64,000 nucleotides of DNA from Polyangiaceae bacterium. Its GTDB lineage: Bacteria; Myxococcota_A; Polyangia; Polyangiales; Polyangiaceae. This document shows, piece by piece, positions 34,956 through 43,545 of this stretch. The first letter of the stretch is position 1. Every line of letters starts with the position of its first letter. The notes beneath the pieces are model-generated. The model did not search any database. It was not told the origin of the DNA and saw nothing but the letters and a program-made list of their open reading frames with translations. The position numbers were made by a program, and so were the translations under genes. The stretch covers positions 1 through 64,000 of the forward strand of contig JABFXY010000026.1 in the NCBI GenBank assembly GCA_013361525.1, in the 5' to 3' direction.

Positions 34956-37833
34956 GCGGCTCGGTCGTTCGGCGGCGCCGTCGCAACGCCAGCGCGGCGC
35001 CGATTGCCATCAGAGCGGGCACGAAAGAACCCGTGTTGCGTGGCGCGACGGTTCTGCACGAGCAGCCGTCGTCGTCCTCGTCCGATCCCGAGCCGCCTGC
35101 TCCTCCGGTATCGCCGCCACCGTGATTGCCGCCTTGGTCGCTTCCACCCGCGCTGATTGCGCCGCCGGACCCGCCCATACCGCTGCCGCCGCCACCTTCA
35201 CCGGGTATCTCGATTTCACATTCGCTGGAGCAGCCATCGCCGTCGACCAGGTTTCCGTCGTCGCAGCCCTCGCTGCCGCCGTCGACCGACCAAAGGAAGC
35301 CGTCGCCGCAGGCGGCGGGCCTGCAAGTGCCGGTCGGGCCGTCCGGGCACGCGTCACCCAATTCACCATTACCGTCGTCGCAGCTTTCTTCGGGTGCACC
35401 GACGACGCCGTCGCCACAATCGGTCCAGGTCTCGAAGTGGCGCATCATCGAGTGGTCCTCGTGCTCGAGGATGTGGCAATGATAGGCATACGGCCCGGTG
35501 TAATCGTCGAAGCGCGCGACGACGCGGACGATCTCGTTCGGATCGACGCGCACCGTATCCTTGTATCCGGCCTCGGTCGCGCTCGGCGCCACCGCCGGCC
35601 CGCTGGGCGTGACGACGCCGTTTTCGACGGTGAATGGCTGGCGATCGAGCACGCGGAACATCACCAGGTGCATGTGCATCGGGTGCGCGACGCCGGACCG
35701 ATTGATGAACCGCCATATCTCGGTCGTCCCGAGCTGCGGCATCTCGGTGACGTCGTCCCAATCGAGGCCGTTGATCTTCCACGCCGCGCCCGAGCACGCG
35801 TCCGCGACTCGCTGCAGCTCGAAGTCGCGGGTCATGGTCGCATCCGCCTCGACGGGTAGGTCGACGGTGCCGAGCGAAGCCGGCAGCGGCGTGGTGTGAC
35901 CCGCGGCCGATTGCACGATGAAGCGCATCACCTGCGGAATGTCGTGCATCCCCATCGGGCCGGGGTAGGGCGCAGGAGCGTCGTTCATCAAGTCGATGGT
36001 CGTCCCGGCTGCATACGATTCGAAATCGACGACGAGATCGACCCTCTCCCCCGGCATCACCAGCACGTTCGAGATCGATTCAGGCGCGGCCAAGAGACCG
36101 CCGTCACTGCCGATCTGATGGAACGAACCGCCGTTCGAGAGGGATAGTCGATAGGCGCGCGAGCCCGAGCCGTTTGCGACGCGAAATCGCATCTTGCCGC
36201 GAGGGACCTCGAGGTAGGGCCAGACACGGCCGTTGACGAGGATCGTGTCGCCGAACGCGTGCTCGCTCCAAGTCGCCGGATAACGGATCGAGCCGTCCGG
36301 ATAGAAGGACTTGTCTTGAATGAACAGCGCGATTTCATCATTGCCTGCCGGCAAATCGAGCGCGTCTTCGGCGTCGTCCCGCAGCAGGTAAAACCCCGCC
36401 AGGCCCATCGCGACGTTGAGCCGCGTCATGCCCATCGAATGATCGTGGTACCAGAGGGTCGCCGCTTGTTGGGTGTTGGGATAGGCGTACGTCGCGCTGT
36501 CCCCCGGGGCGAGCGTCATTTCCGGGTGGCCGTCGGACGCGGACGGGACGTGGCCCCCGTGCAAATGAATCACGGCGCGGGCTTCGTCGGTTGCGCCGTC
36601 AGGGCACATGTCGACGGGTAGGTAATGGGAAGTGAGGAGTTGCCCGTTGTCGTCTCGGAGATCGTTCCGCCACTCGACGCTCACCTCTTCGCCCGTTCGA
36701 GCCTCGAACGTCGGGCCGGGATAGATTGGCCCGTTCGTGCCGTCGTCGAATCCCCACACCGTGGTCGGTGGCAGTTGGCTGTGGACGACTTGTTCGAATT
36801 GTTCGAATGCGACTTCGTAGCTCGCGGCCCCGCCCGGTGTGCCGCTGACCGGCTCCGCAACGGGGAGGATGGGGAGCGGGTCGAGGAACGGCGTCGGGAC
36901 GACGGGACAAAGGTCGAACGCGCAAGGGACATCGACGCCCTGGAACGTTCCCATCGATGTCGCGCAATCGGCGGCAGGGACGTCGAGGCAGGTTCCGCCC
37001 GCATCCGCAATGCAGCATGCACCGGTGGGCTGGGGGCACGCGACCGATCCGCAATCGGTATTGGCCCCTTGGTAGACGCCGCCGCACGCCGAGCCGGGAT
37101 CCAAGACGGTGTTGCAGCTGCCGTCGGGCATACAACACGCGCCGCTCGGCGCAGGAGGCGTGAACGTGATTTCGAGGGCGGGTTGGAGCGCCGCCGTCGG
37201 GTTCTCACGGCTCGCGAAGCGCTTTGCCTGTCCGGTGGCGGTCGTCTGCGCAATGACGATCCACCCGTTGTTTTGGGCGGGAGCCGCGAACCATGTTTGG
37301 ACGTCCGCGAGGAGCGAAGGAGACGACCAGTTGTACGTCGTATTGGCTGCACCGACGAGCGTCGTCGCGCTCGCCGCTATCGTGTAATCGCCGCCCGAGG
37401 CAGACCAGAGGTTCGTGTTGTAGATGCGGTGACTCCACGTCGCGTCGCCGGGCGTCGCGGGACCGCCGGTCCCGCCGTTGCCCGACGCGAGGGAGGTCCC
37501 CTCGCCCCACAGGCCCGTCACGCGGTGGACACCGACCGGCAAATCACCGGTGTTGGTTTGCGTGACGTGCAGTCGAAGCTGCACCGCGGTGATCGACGAG
37601 CCGGCCGGGATGCTGCCCGCGACGTCGAAACGGAGGAGCGCCCGCCGGAAGAAGCCGTCGTTGGTCTGGCCCGCGAAGACGCCTTGCCCGAGGGCGTTCG
37701 AGAGCCCGCCGGACTCCGAATAGATGGTCGTGTCCGCGCTCGGCGCGAGGATGACGACGTCGGCCGCGGCGTCGGTCGCGAATGAAAGCAGCGACAACAG
37801 CGTAGCGCCCGTCAGCCAACGTGAAGCGGTCAT
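34945..37833 (-). CDS. Surface multicopper oxidase with DNRLRE, Cys-rich and MYXO-CTERM domains
   Basis: 962 residues. Signal peptide (1-24), a DNRLRE-type beta domain (26-215), two Cys-rich motifs ([20 protein letters not shown]), then a CotA/CueO-like multicopper oxidase region (about 320-800). All copper-site motifs are present: [28 protein letters not shown] and [13 protein letters not shown]. After it come two DUF4215-type Cys repeats (ESCDDGN, EGCDDGN), a Gly/Ser linker and a MYXO-CTERM tail (CSC, helix, RRRRR). The enzyme oxidises phenols or metal ions with O2. The tail implies sorting to the cell surface. Confidence 0.9.
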   Translation of the reverse strand: MTASRWLTGATLLSLLSFATDAAADVVILAPSADTTIYSESGGLSNALGQGVFAGQTNDGFFRRALLRFDVAGSIPAGSSITAVQLRLHVTQTNTGDLPVGVHRVTGLWGEGTSLASGNGGTGGPATPGDATWSHRIYNTNLWSASGGDYTIAASATTLVGAANTTYNWSSPSLLADVQTWFAAPAQNNGWIVIAQTTATGQAKRFASRENPTAALQPALEITFTPPAPSGACCMPDGSCNTVLDPGSACGGVYQGANTDCGSVACPQPTGACCIADAGGTCLDVPAADCATSMGTFQGVDVPCAFDLCPVVPTPFLDPLPILPVAEPVSGTPGGAASYEVAFEQFEQVVHSQLPPTTVWGFDDGTNGPIYPGPTFEARTGEEVSVEWRNDLRDDNGQLLTSHYLPVDMCPDGATDEARAVIHLHGGHVPSASDGHPEMTLAPGDSATYAYPNTQQAATLWYHDHSMGMTRLNVAMGLAGFYLLRDDAEDALDLPAGNDEIALFIQDKSFYPDGSIRYPATWSEHAFGDTILVNGRVWPYLEVPRGKMRFRVANGSGSRAYRLSLSNGGSFHQIGSDGGLLAAPESISNVLVMPGERVDLVVDFESYAAGTTIDLMNDAPAPYPGPMGMHDIPQVMRFIVQSAAGHTTPLPASLGTVDLPVEADATMTRDFELQRVADACSGAAWKINGLDWDDVTEMPQLGTTEIWRFINRSGVAHPMHMHLVMFRVLDRQPFTVENGVVTPSGPAVAPSATEAGYKDTVRVDPNEIVRVVARFDDYTGPYAYHCHILEHEDHSMMRHFETWTDCGDGVVGAPEESCDDGNGELGDACPDGPTGTCRPAACGDGFLWSVDGGSEGCDDGNLVDGDGCSSECEIEIPGEGGGGSGMGGSGGAISAGGSDQGGNHGGGDTGGAGGSGSDEDDDGCSCRTVAPRNTGSFVPALMAIGAALALRRRRRTTEPPKA

Positions 37834-37904
37834 CGGGCGCGAGTATCTCCCTCGAGCCTCGTGATCTCAAGCGCTCGAGTCGGGGCTTTCGTGCCCTGGG
37901 CGGA

Positions 37905-39002
37905 TCAGGCTGCCCAATTTTGCCGCGTGCCGCTCGTCGATGACGACGCGATGGCGGCGAGCAATTTGTGAAGAGACGTCGCATCGCGGAACGTCGGCGC
38001 GAGGCTCGTGCCCTCCGCCAAATCCTCGGCGAACGCCGCGTACAGATGCGCCGTTTGATGGGCGTCGTCCGACAGATTGCCCTTTTCGACCCAGTGGTAT
38101 CGCGCGGGGATGGCGAGCGGCTCGAGCGGCTGACCTTCTCCACGAGCGCCCTTCAGCGTCAGATCGGCGCCCAGAACGAGATCTCCCTCGGAGCCGGTGA
38201 TCGAGCACTCGATGATGGGCCCATTGCGCTTGCCCACCTCGAAGTGGGCCGACAACACCCCACCATTGGCGAGTGTGCCCGCGATGACGACCTGATCCGG
38301 CGCCGTCACGGGGATTTTCTCTTCGGTTCCGATCAAGGTCGTATCGTCGAATTGGCGAGCGACGACCGACGATACCGTCGAAATGTCACCGAGCGCCGCC
38401 ACGACGATATCGAGGAAGTGGGCGGCGACGGTGGCGAGCGCCCCGACGCCGTTTTTCTCGTCGGCGGTATAGGCATATTGCGCTGGACGGCTCGCGCCGA
38501 GCCCCGGAAAGCCGACGCGCACGGCGACCGAACGCACCTTGCCGACGTAGCTCTCGGCGACGAGATCACGCAGGTAGAGCACGCCGGGAGCAAACCGGCG
38601 CTGCAGACCAATGACGGTCTTCACGCCCGCCGTATCGGCGGCCGCGGCGAGCTCCGACGTCTCGCCGAGAGAAACGCCGAGCGGCCATTCGCAAAACACG
38701 TGTTTGCGCGCTTCGACCGCAGCTCGCACGAGAGGGGCGTGGAGCGGCGCTTTGACCGACACGACGACGAGGTCGACCTCCGGATGTTTCACGAGAAGGT
38801 TCGCGTCGTCGAATGCGTGTGCGACGCCGAAACGCTTCGCTGTTTCTTCGGCACTCTCCTTCCGTGTCGTGCTGACCGCCGTTACCTCGTATTGCGGTAG
38901 CGCCGCCAGGGCCGGCATGTGCGCGTGGATTGCCCAGCCCCAGTTCGGGCTCGCCCCGATCACGCCCACTCGAATCTTCTTCGGCTCGTTCGGTCGGTTC
39001 AT
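37905..39002 (-). CDS. Gfo/Idh/MocA-family oxidoreductase
   Basis: 365 residues from the ATG at 39002, which has an excellent AGGAGA site upstream; open frame further upstream is not coding. N-terminal Rossmann domain (VGVIGASPNWGWAIHAHM; VDLVVVSVKAPLHA) with the family motif CEWPLGVS, where the EKP-type Lys is replaced by Leu-Gly context (WPLG). The C-terminal alpha/beta domain follows (VGALATVAAHFLDIVVAALG). NAD(P)-dependent sugar or related dehydrogenase; substrate unknown. Divergent from a TetR regulator that probably controls it. Confidence 0.9.
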   Translation of the reverse strand: MNRPNEPKKIRVGVIGASPNWGWAIHAHMPALAALPQYEVTAVSTTRKESAEETAKRFGVAHAFDDANLLVKHPEVDLVVVSVKAPLHAPLVRAAVEARKHVFCEWPLGVSLGETSELAAAADTAGVKTVIGLQRRFAPGVLYLRDLVAESYVGKVRSVAVRVGFPGLGASRPAQYAYTADEKNGVGALATVAAHFLDIVVAALGDISTVSSVVARQFDDTTLIGTEEKIPVTAPDQVVIAGTLANGGVLSAHFEVGKRNGPIIECSITGSEGDLVLGADLTLKGARGEGQPLEPLAIPARYHWVEKGNLSDDAHQTAHLYAAFAEDLAEGTSLAPTFRDATSLHKLLAAIASSSTSGTRQNWAA

Positions 39003-39022
39003 GGCTTCTCCTGGTGCCTCTC

Positions 39023-39067
39023 GTAAACGGAGGCAGCCTCCGGTTGTATACGGAGCTATCCTCCGTT
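39023..39067. promoter_or_regulatory. Two tandem copies of a TetR-type operator
   Basis: Two related 22-base sites (39023-39044 and 39046-39067) lie 23 bases apart between the divergent oxidoreductase and TetR starts. Each begins GTAnACGGAG and ends in CTCCG, with a spacer of a few bases between complementary halves. Likely binding sites for the TetR protein, controlling both genes. Confidence 0.6.
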
Positions 39068-39079
39068 TTGCAACCCGCC

Positions 39080-39754
39080 ATGCCGACGATTCGAAAAGCC
39101 CCGACGAAGTCCTCCGGCCCGAGCACGCTCCGCGAAAGCCCCGCGCCTCCGCCGTCACCGCAAACGCTTCGAGCGGATGCGCGACGCAACCGCGAGCGCC
39201 TCCTCGCCGCCGCGAGCGAAGCCTTCGCCGAGCATGGCGCCACGGCGTCGATGGACGACGTCGCGAAGCGCGCGAAGGTCGGTATCGGCACGCTCTATCG
39301 CCACTTCCCGACCCGCGAGTCCCTCCTCGCTGCGACCGTCGAGGATGGGCTTCTCGTGTTCGCCGACCGCGACTGGTCGCGCCCATCCGGATCGTCGGCC
39401 GACGCGCTGGGCCGATTCCTCGAAGCGCTCGCGGCGCACGCGAGCACCTACCGCGGGCTCGCCGCGTCGCTCGGGGTCGTTCTCGCGAGCGGCACACCCG
39501 GCTGTCACGCGGCGTCGGCGACAGGGGAGCGCTTACTCAAGAGCGCGCAGGCCGAAGGCTCGGTCGATCGGCACGCAGACTTCGGTGATGTCGTTTGTAT
39601 GGCGACGGCCATTGCGCTCGCGACGCAGCAGACGCCGTCGGATCCCGAGCGCGCAAAGCGCCTCGTCAGAATGTTCGTCGACGGCCTGCGAGCACGCGCA
39701 AAGGTGAGCTCTTCACCAGCATCGAAGAAGCAGCGAGAGCGCCGCCGTCACTGA
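39080..39754 (+). CDS. TetR-family transcriptional regulator
   Basis: 224 residues from the ATG at 39080 (MPTIRKAPTKSS...); the frame is open to 38930. A basic, Pro-rich lead of about 35 residues is followed by the TetR HTH (LLAAASEAFAEHGATASMDD, then VGIGTLYRHFPTRESL) and a helical ligand domain. Probably represses the divergent oxidoreductase gene through the paired operators. Its stop overlaps the convergent extensin-like gene by seven bases. Confidence 0.9.
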   Translation: MPTIRKAPTKSSGPSTLRESPAPPPSPQTLRADARRNRERLLAAASEAFAEHGATASMDDVAKRAKVGIGTLYRHFPTRESLLAATVEDGLLVFADRDWSRPSGSSADALGRFLEALAAHASTYRGLAASLGVVLASGTPGCHAASATGERLLKSAQAEGSVDRHADFGDVVCMATAIALATQQTPSDPERAKRLVRMFVDGLRARAKVSSSPASKKQRERRRH

Positions 39755-40491
39755 ATCAAAAACCACCGGATGTCGCTGCGGACCTCCAAGTGGAAATGGT
39801 CCTTGTGACCCCAGTCGTAATGCGGCGTGAGCATCAAGTTGAATGGCCCGACGCCGGCGGTCTCGCAGACGATGGCCCGCATGACCTTCGCGCCCTCGGT
39901 GTCCTTCGTCGGCTTCGCCGCGCCTGCGCCGCAGGTCTGGCTGCCGGGCCGACCGTGCCAATCTTTGTAGACGCTGAAGACGGTGCCGTCTTTTCGCTTC
40001 ATGGTCGCGACGTCGATCGCGCGGCCCGATGGGTGGCGCTTGCCGGGCTTCACGAAGCCGACCCCCCGCGTTCGATACATCGAGAGGTACTCGACCTCGA
40101 CGATGTCGTGTTTGGCGAGCACGCGGGAGAAGTCGTCGATCGCGAGCGCGAGGCGGCAGTCGGCGATGGCGGCGGGGGAGGTCTTGTCCGGGTCCTTCTC
40201 GGCGCGCTGGCTAAGCTTGTACGTGACGCCGCGGACGGGGCCCGTGAACCGAAGCGGTGCCTCGACCTGTTTGGTCTCGCCCTCGACCTTGTAGGGGAAC
40301 TTCCGCTTGTCGAGCTCCTTGAAGCAGGCCTCGTTCGACATCGCGGCGTATTTGAACGCCCGCTTTTCTTCGACGTTCGGCGGCTCGAGCGCAAAGCGGT
40401 TCTTCGCCACGGCTACGCTCGGCATCGCGCCGAACGGCAGAGCGGCAAGAACGAGCAGCGCGAGCGCGCTGAAGCGACGAACGAAGGCCAT
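39748..40491 (-). CDS. Exported extensin-like / M15-type peptidase-like protein
   Basis: 247 residues from the ATG at 40491, giving a clear signal peptide (MAFVRRFSALALLVLAALPF). The C-terminal domain matches the extensin-like family, related to M15 peptidases. HPSGRAIDVATM provides a His and Asp, and DWGHKDHFHLEVRSD provides the terminal His pair. The three motifs fit a zinc-binding M15-like fold. Possible periplasmic peptidoglycan carboxypeptidase, inferred from the fold. Divergent from the ribosomal-protein run. Confidence 0.78.
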   Translation of the reverse strand: MAFVRRFSALALLVLAALPFGAMPSVAVAKNRFALEPPNVEEKRAFKYAAMSNEACFKELDKRKFPYKVEGETKQVEAPLRFTGPVRGVTYKLSQRAEKDPDKTSPAAIADCRLALAIDDFSRVLAKHDIVEVEYLSMYRTRGVGFVKPGKRHPSGRAIDVATMKRKDGTVFSVYKDWHGRPGSQTCGAGAAKPTKDTEGAKVMRAIVCETAGVGPFNLMLTPHYDWGHKDHFHLEVRSDIRWFLIQ

Positions 40492-40736
40492 GCTGCGACT
40501 CCTTGCCACGGTGGAAGCCAGCGCTTTGCCTTCGCTTCCGTGGATGATGCGGGGTAAAGGGGTCCGCGAACCTAAAGGAAAACCGCTCTCGACCTCAACC
40601 CTGCTCGAATGTCTGGCAGCGGCGATTTCCCTTGGCCCAGGCCTTGGATCGACCGTCCGCAGATTGAGCTGGGCAGTCAAGATGCCATCTGCTAAAAGCC
40701 TCGGCCCCCAACAAACGGGTCGTGGAGAGAGTCGTC

Positions 40737-41432
40737 ATGGAGATCGCGAAGCTGAGCGCGTCGAAACGTTCCGACCAAGGCAAGGGGCCGTCCCGGCGGC
40801 TTCGGACTGCGGGTCAGATCCCTGCCATTGCGTACGGAAAGAACCTCGCGGCGACCACGCTCGCCGTCGATCCGAAGGCGCTGAAGGTCGCGCTGTCGGG
40901 CCCGCACGGCCGCAACGCCGTCGTCGAGGTCGCCGTCGAAGGCGGCTCGAAGATCACGGCGATGGTGCGCGAGTACGCGCATCACCCGGTCACGCGCGAG
41001 ATCCTGCACGCCGACTTCCTGCAGGTCGACCTCGCGCAGCCCGTCGATGTCGACGTGCCGTTCAAGCTCACCGGCAAGCCGAAGGGCGTCGTCCTCGGCG
41101 GCATCCTGACGCAGGTCTTCCGCACGCTGCCCGTTCGCTGCGTTCCGGAGAAGATCCCCGCCCTCCTCGAGCTCGACGTGACCGAGCTCGACCTCGGCGA
41201 GTCGACGAAGGTCGCTCAGCTGAAGCTCCCCGAAGGCGTCAGCGTCCGCTTCCCGGCCGAGCAAACGGTCGCGGCGGTCGTTGCCCCCGACACGCGCGGT
41301 GAGGAAGAGGCGAAGCCGGGTGCTCCGGGCGCCCCCGCTGGTAAGGCCGCTCCGGCTGCCGCCGCGGGCAAGGCTGCTCCGGCCGCCGCTGCCGCCGCTG
41401 CGAAGCCCGCCGCGGACAAGAAGAAGAAGTAA
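40737..41432 (+). CDS. rplY: 50S ribosomal protein L25 (general stress protein Ctc type)
   Basis: 231 residues from the ATG at 40737, six bases after GGAGAGA; a GTG at 40722 is the alternative. N-terminal 5S-rRNA-binding domain (LSASKRSDQGKGPSRRLR; GQIPAIAYGKNL), the TL5/Ctc-type C-terminal beta domain (VDVDVPFKLTGKPKGV), and a Pro/Ala/Lys-rich tail. It stabilises the large subunit. First gene of the rplY-pth-rpsF-rpsR-rplI run. Confidence 0.94.
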   Translation: MEIAKLSASKRSDQGKGPSRRLRTAGQIPAIAYGKNLAATTLAVDPKALKVALSGPHGRNAVVEVAVEGGSKITAMVREYAHHPVTREILHADFLQVDLAQPVDVDVPFKLTGKPKGVVLGGILTQVFRTLPVRCVPEKIPALLELDVTELDLGESTKVAQLKLPEGVSVRFPAEQTVAAVVAPDTRGEEEAKPGAPGAPAGKAAPAAAAGKAAPAAAAAAAKPAADKKKK

Positions 41433-41470
41433 GCGATCTTCGGATCGCCCCGCATTGAAGGCATTGTGTG

Positions 41471-42142
41471 ATGTGGCTCGTCGTCGGTCTCGGAAATCCG
41501 GGAAGGGAGTATGCGAGCCACCGCCACAACGTCGGCTTCATGGCGGTCGACGAGCTCGCGTCGCGCCTGAAGGCCGACTCGTTCCGCGAGAAGTTCTCCG
41601 CGCAATACGCGAAGGCTTCTCACGCGGGCGAGGACATCGTGCTCCTCAAGCCGATGACCTTCATGAACTTGTCGGGCCAATCGGTGCAGCCGGCGGCGGC
41701 GTTCTTCAAAGTCGCGCCGGCGAACGTATTGGTTCTGCACGACGAGATCGACCTGCCCTTCAATGACCTCCGGCTGAAGCTCGGGGGAGGGCACGCCGGT
41801 CACAATGGTCTCCGATCGATGATTCAATCGCTCGGGACGCCCGATTTTGCGCGTGTTCGTATCGGTGTCGGCCGGCCCCCCGCCGGTTACAAGGGTGAGG
41901 TCGCCGACTTCGTCCTGTCGTCATTCGACACGATGGAGCGCGCGGAGCTGCCAGACCTCTTGCAGCGCGCGGTCGAATCCGTGCTAGACGTCTGCGCCCG
42001 CGGGCTCACCCCCGCGATGAACAAGCTCAATACAAAGACTTCAGGGGCCAAAGCCTCGGCCAAAGCCCCCTCGAAGAACGATACGAGTCCTCGCTCCGAA
42101 GGCGAAGCCGTCGGGGCCGCTAGCCCAAGAGGAAAAGCATGA
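41471..42142 (+). CDS. pth: Peptidyl-tRNA hydrolase
   Basis: 223 residues; ATG at 41471, with a GTG one codon earlier. Conserved motifs: GLGNPGREYASHRHNVGFM (catalytic His), LLKPMTFMNLSG, LHDEIDLPF (catalytic Asp) and GGGHAGHNGLRS. A basic, Ser/Ala-rich tail of about 45 residues follows. It recycles peptidyl-tRNAs that drop off ribosomes. The last four bases overlap the rpsF start (ATGA). Confidence 0.95.
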   Translation: MWLVVGLGNPGREYASHRHNVGFMAVDELASRLKADSFREKFSAQYAKASHAGEDIVLLKPMTFMNLSGQSVQPAAAFFKVAPANVLVLHDEIDLPFNDLRLKLGGGHAGHNGLRSMIQSLGTPDFARVRIGVGRPPAGYKGEVADFVLSSFDTMERAELPDLLQRAVESVLDVCARGLTPAMNKLNTKTSGAKASAKAPSKNDTSPRSEGEAVGAASPRGKA

Positions 42143-42657
42143 GTCGAATGGTCACGGCGCCCGGTAGCGCCCGCGAATACGAAACGATCTATATCCTGAA
42201 GCCCGATGTCGACGCCGAGAGCGCCGATAAGGTCGGCCAGCGCCTCCAAGAGGTCGTCACCCGTGAGAACGGCAAGCTGACGAAGGTGGAGCTCTGGGGC
42301 CGCCGCCGCCTCGCGTACGACATCGCGAAGCACAAGCGCGGCGTCTACGTGTACCTGAAGTACCTCGGTGACGGCCGCGTCGTCGCAGAGGTCGAGCGTA
42401 ACCTGCGCCTGTCGGATGGCGTCCTCAAGTACCAGACCGTCCTCGTCGGCAACGACATCGAGCTCGGCAAGGTCGAGGTCCAGACGGACGACGTGAAGTT
42501 CGAGCGTCTCGAGCTCCCGCCGGTCGAAGAGGACCGCGAGGACTCGCGCGAGCGCCAGCTCGGCCTGATCGAGCCGGAGAAGGCTCCGCGTCAGGAGTAC
42601 GACGCCGAAGAAGGCGAGCTCGACGCCGAAGCTGCACCCGAAGAAGAGGAGGGCTGA
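42139..42657 (+). CDS. rpsF: 30S ribosomal protein S6
   Basis: 172 residues. The S6 fold is clear (YETIYILKPDVDAESADKVG; VELWGRRRLAYDIAKHKRGV; NLRLSDGVLKYQTVLV). An acidic Glu/Asp-rich tail of about 70 residues is much longer than the usual family. Begins within the pth stop (ATGA), so translation is probably coupled, and is followed three bases later by rpsR. Confidence 0.95.
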   Translation: MSRMVTAPGSAREYETIYILKPDVDAESADKVGQRLQEVVTRENGKLTKVELWGRRRLAYDIAKHKRGVYVYLKYLGDGRVVAEVERNLRLSDGVLKYQTVLVGNDIELGKVEVQTDDVKFERLELPPVEEDREDSRERQLGLIEPEKAPRQEYDAEEGELDAEAAPEEEEG

Positions 42658-42660
42658 GCC

Positions 42661-42978
42661 ATGACGCAACGAATGGAATACCGGTCCCCCGCTTTCGGAA
42701 ACGACGACGATCGCGATTTCGGTCGCACGCCGGATCTCAACTCGGATGCTCCGGGTCGCCGCCGCCTCGGCCGCAAGCGCGTTTGCCGCTTCTGCGCCGA
42801 CAAGGCCCTCGTCATCGATTACAAAGATCCGCAAGCGCTCAAGTACTTCGTGTCGGAGCGCGGCAAGGTCGTCCCGCGTCGCATCAGCGGTAACTGCGCG
42901 CTTCACCAGCGCAAGGTGACGAACGCGATTCAGCGCGCGCGCAACATCGCCCTCTTGCCGTTCACCGTCGGCGCCTAG
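42661..42978 (+). CDS. rpsR: 30S ribosomal protein S18
   Basis: 105 residues. The core reads [20 protein letters not shown], then [19 protein letters not shown] and [20 protein letters not shown], all family signatures. Two Cys in CRFC with a third in NCALH are consistent with the zinc-binding form. A non-conserved acidic N-terminal extension of about 30 residues precedes it. Confidence 0.95.
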   Translation: MTQRMEYRSPAFGNDDDRDFGRTPDLNSDAPGRRRLGRKRVCRFCADKALVIDYKDPQALKYFVSERGKVVPRRISGNCALHQRKVTNAIQRARNIALLPFTVGA

Positions 42979-42995
42979 TCGGGAGGAAGGTAGAA

Positions 42996-43451
42996 ATGGC
43001 TACGCACATCCACGTGGTCCTCACCCAGGACCTCGCGAACGTCGGCAAAGGCGGCGAGCTCGTCAAGGTTCGTCCCGGGTTCGCCCGCAACTACCTCGTC
43101 CCCCGCGGTCTCGCGATCGGCGCGACCGAGGGCAACATCCGCTTGATCGAGCACCAGAAGAAGGTCGCCGAGGCGAAGGCCGCGAAGGCCCTCGACGAGG
43201 CGAACCAGCTCTCGAAGAAGCTCTCCAGCGTCAAGGTCACGATTCATCGCCAGGTTGGCGAGGGCGACAAGCTCTATGGCTCGGTCACGCACCGGGACAT
43301 CGAGGAAGCGCTCGGCAAGCAAGGCTTCGTGGTCGATCGTCGCCGCATCCTCTCGGATGCGCTCAAGACGCTCGGCACCCACGAGGTTCAGATTCGGCTC
43401 GCGCCGACGGTTACCGCGACCATTCAGGTCGAGGTCGCCGCCAAGGCCTAG
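42996..43451 (+). CDS. rplI: 50S ribosomal protein L9
   Basis: 151 residues. Typical L9: N-terminal domain (VVLTQDLANVGKGGELVKV, VRPGFARNYLVPRGLA), a long connecting helix (EHQKKVAEAKAAKALDEANQ), and the C-terminal domain (YGSVTHRDIEEAL). GGAGGAAGG upstream sets the start. Last gene of the ribosomal run. Confidence 0.96.
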   Translation: MATHIHVVLTQDLANVGKGGELVKVRPGFARNYLVPRGLAIGATEGNIRLIEHQKKVAEAKAAKALDEANQLSKKLSSVKVTIHRQVGEGDKLYGSVTHRDIEEALGKQGFVVDRRRILSDALKTLGTHEVQIRLAPTVTATIQVEVAAKA

Positions 43452-43488
43452 CTTCTTCTTACTTAGCCGAGATTCGCTTCAATCGTGA

Positions 43489-43535
43489 AAGGGCGGAGGT
43501 GAGCGGTGACGCTCTCTCCGCCCTTCGCTTCTTTG
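43489..43535 (+). terminator. Terminator after rplI
   Basis: A 10-base perfect stem (43489-43498 and 43516-43525) with a 17-base loop, then CGCTTCTTTG. It sits between the ribosomal run and the convergent MYXO-CTERM gene and could serve both directions. Confidence 0.7.
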
Positions 43536-43545
43536 TCGAATCGAA

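Noticed and set aside
38611..39588. + strand open frame of 325 codons across the oxidoreductase start and TetR region
   Set aside because: It crosses the operator pair and overlaps the well-supported TetR and oxidoreductase frames without any motif.
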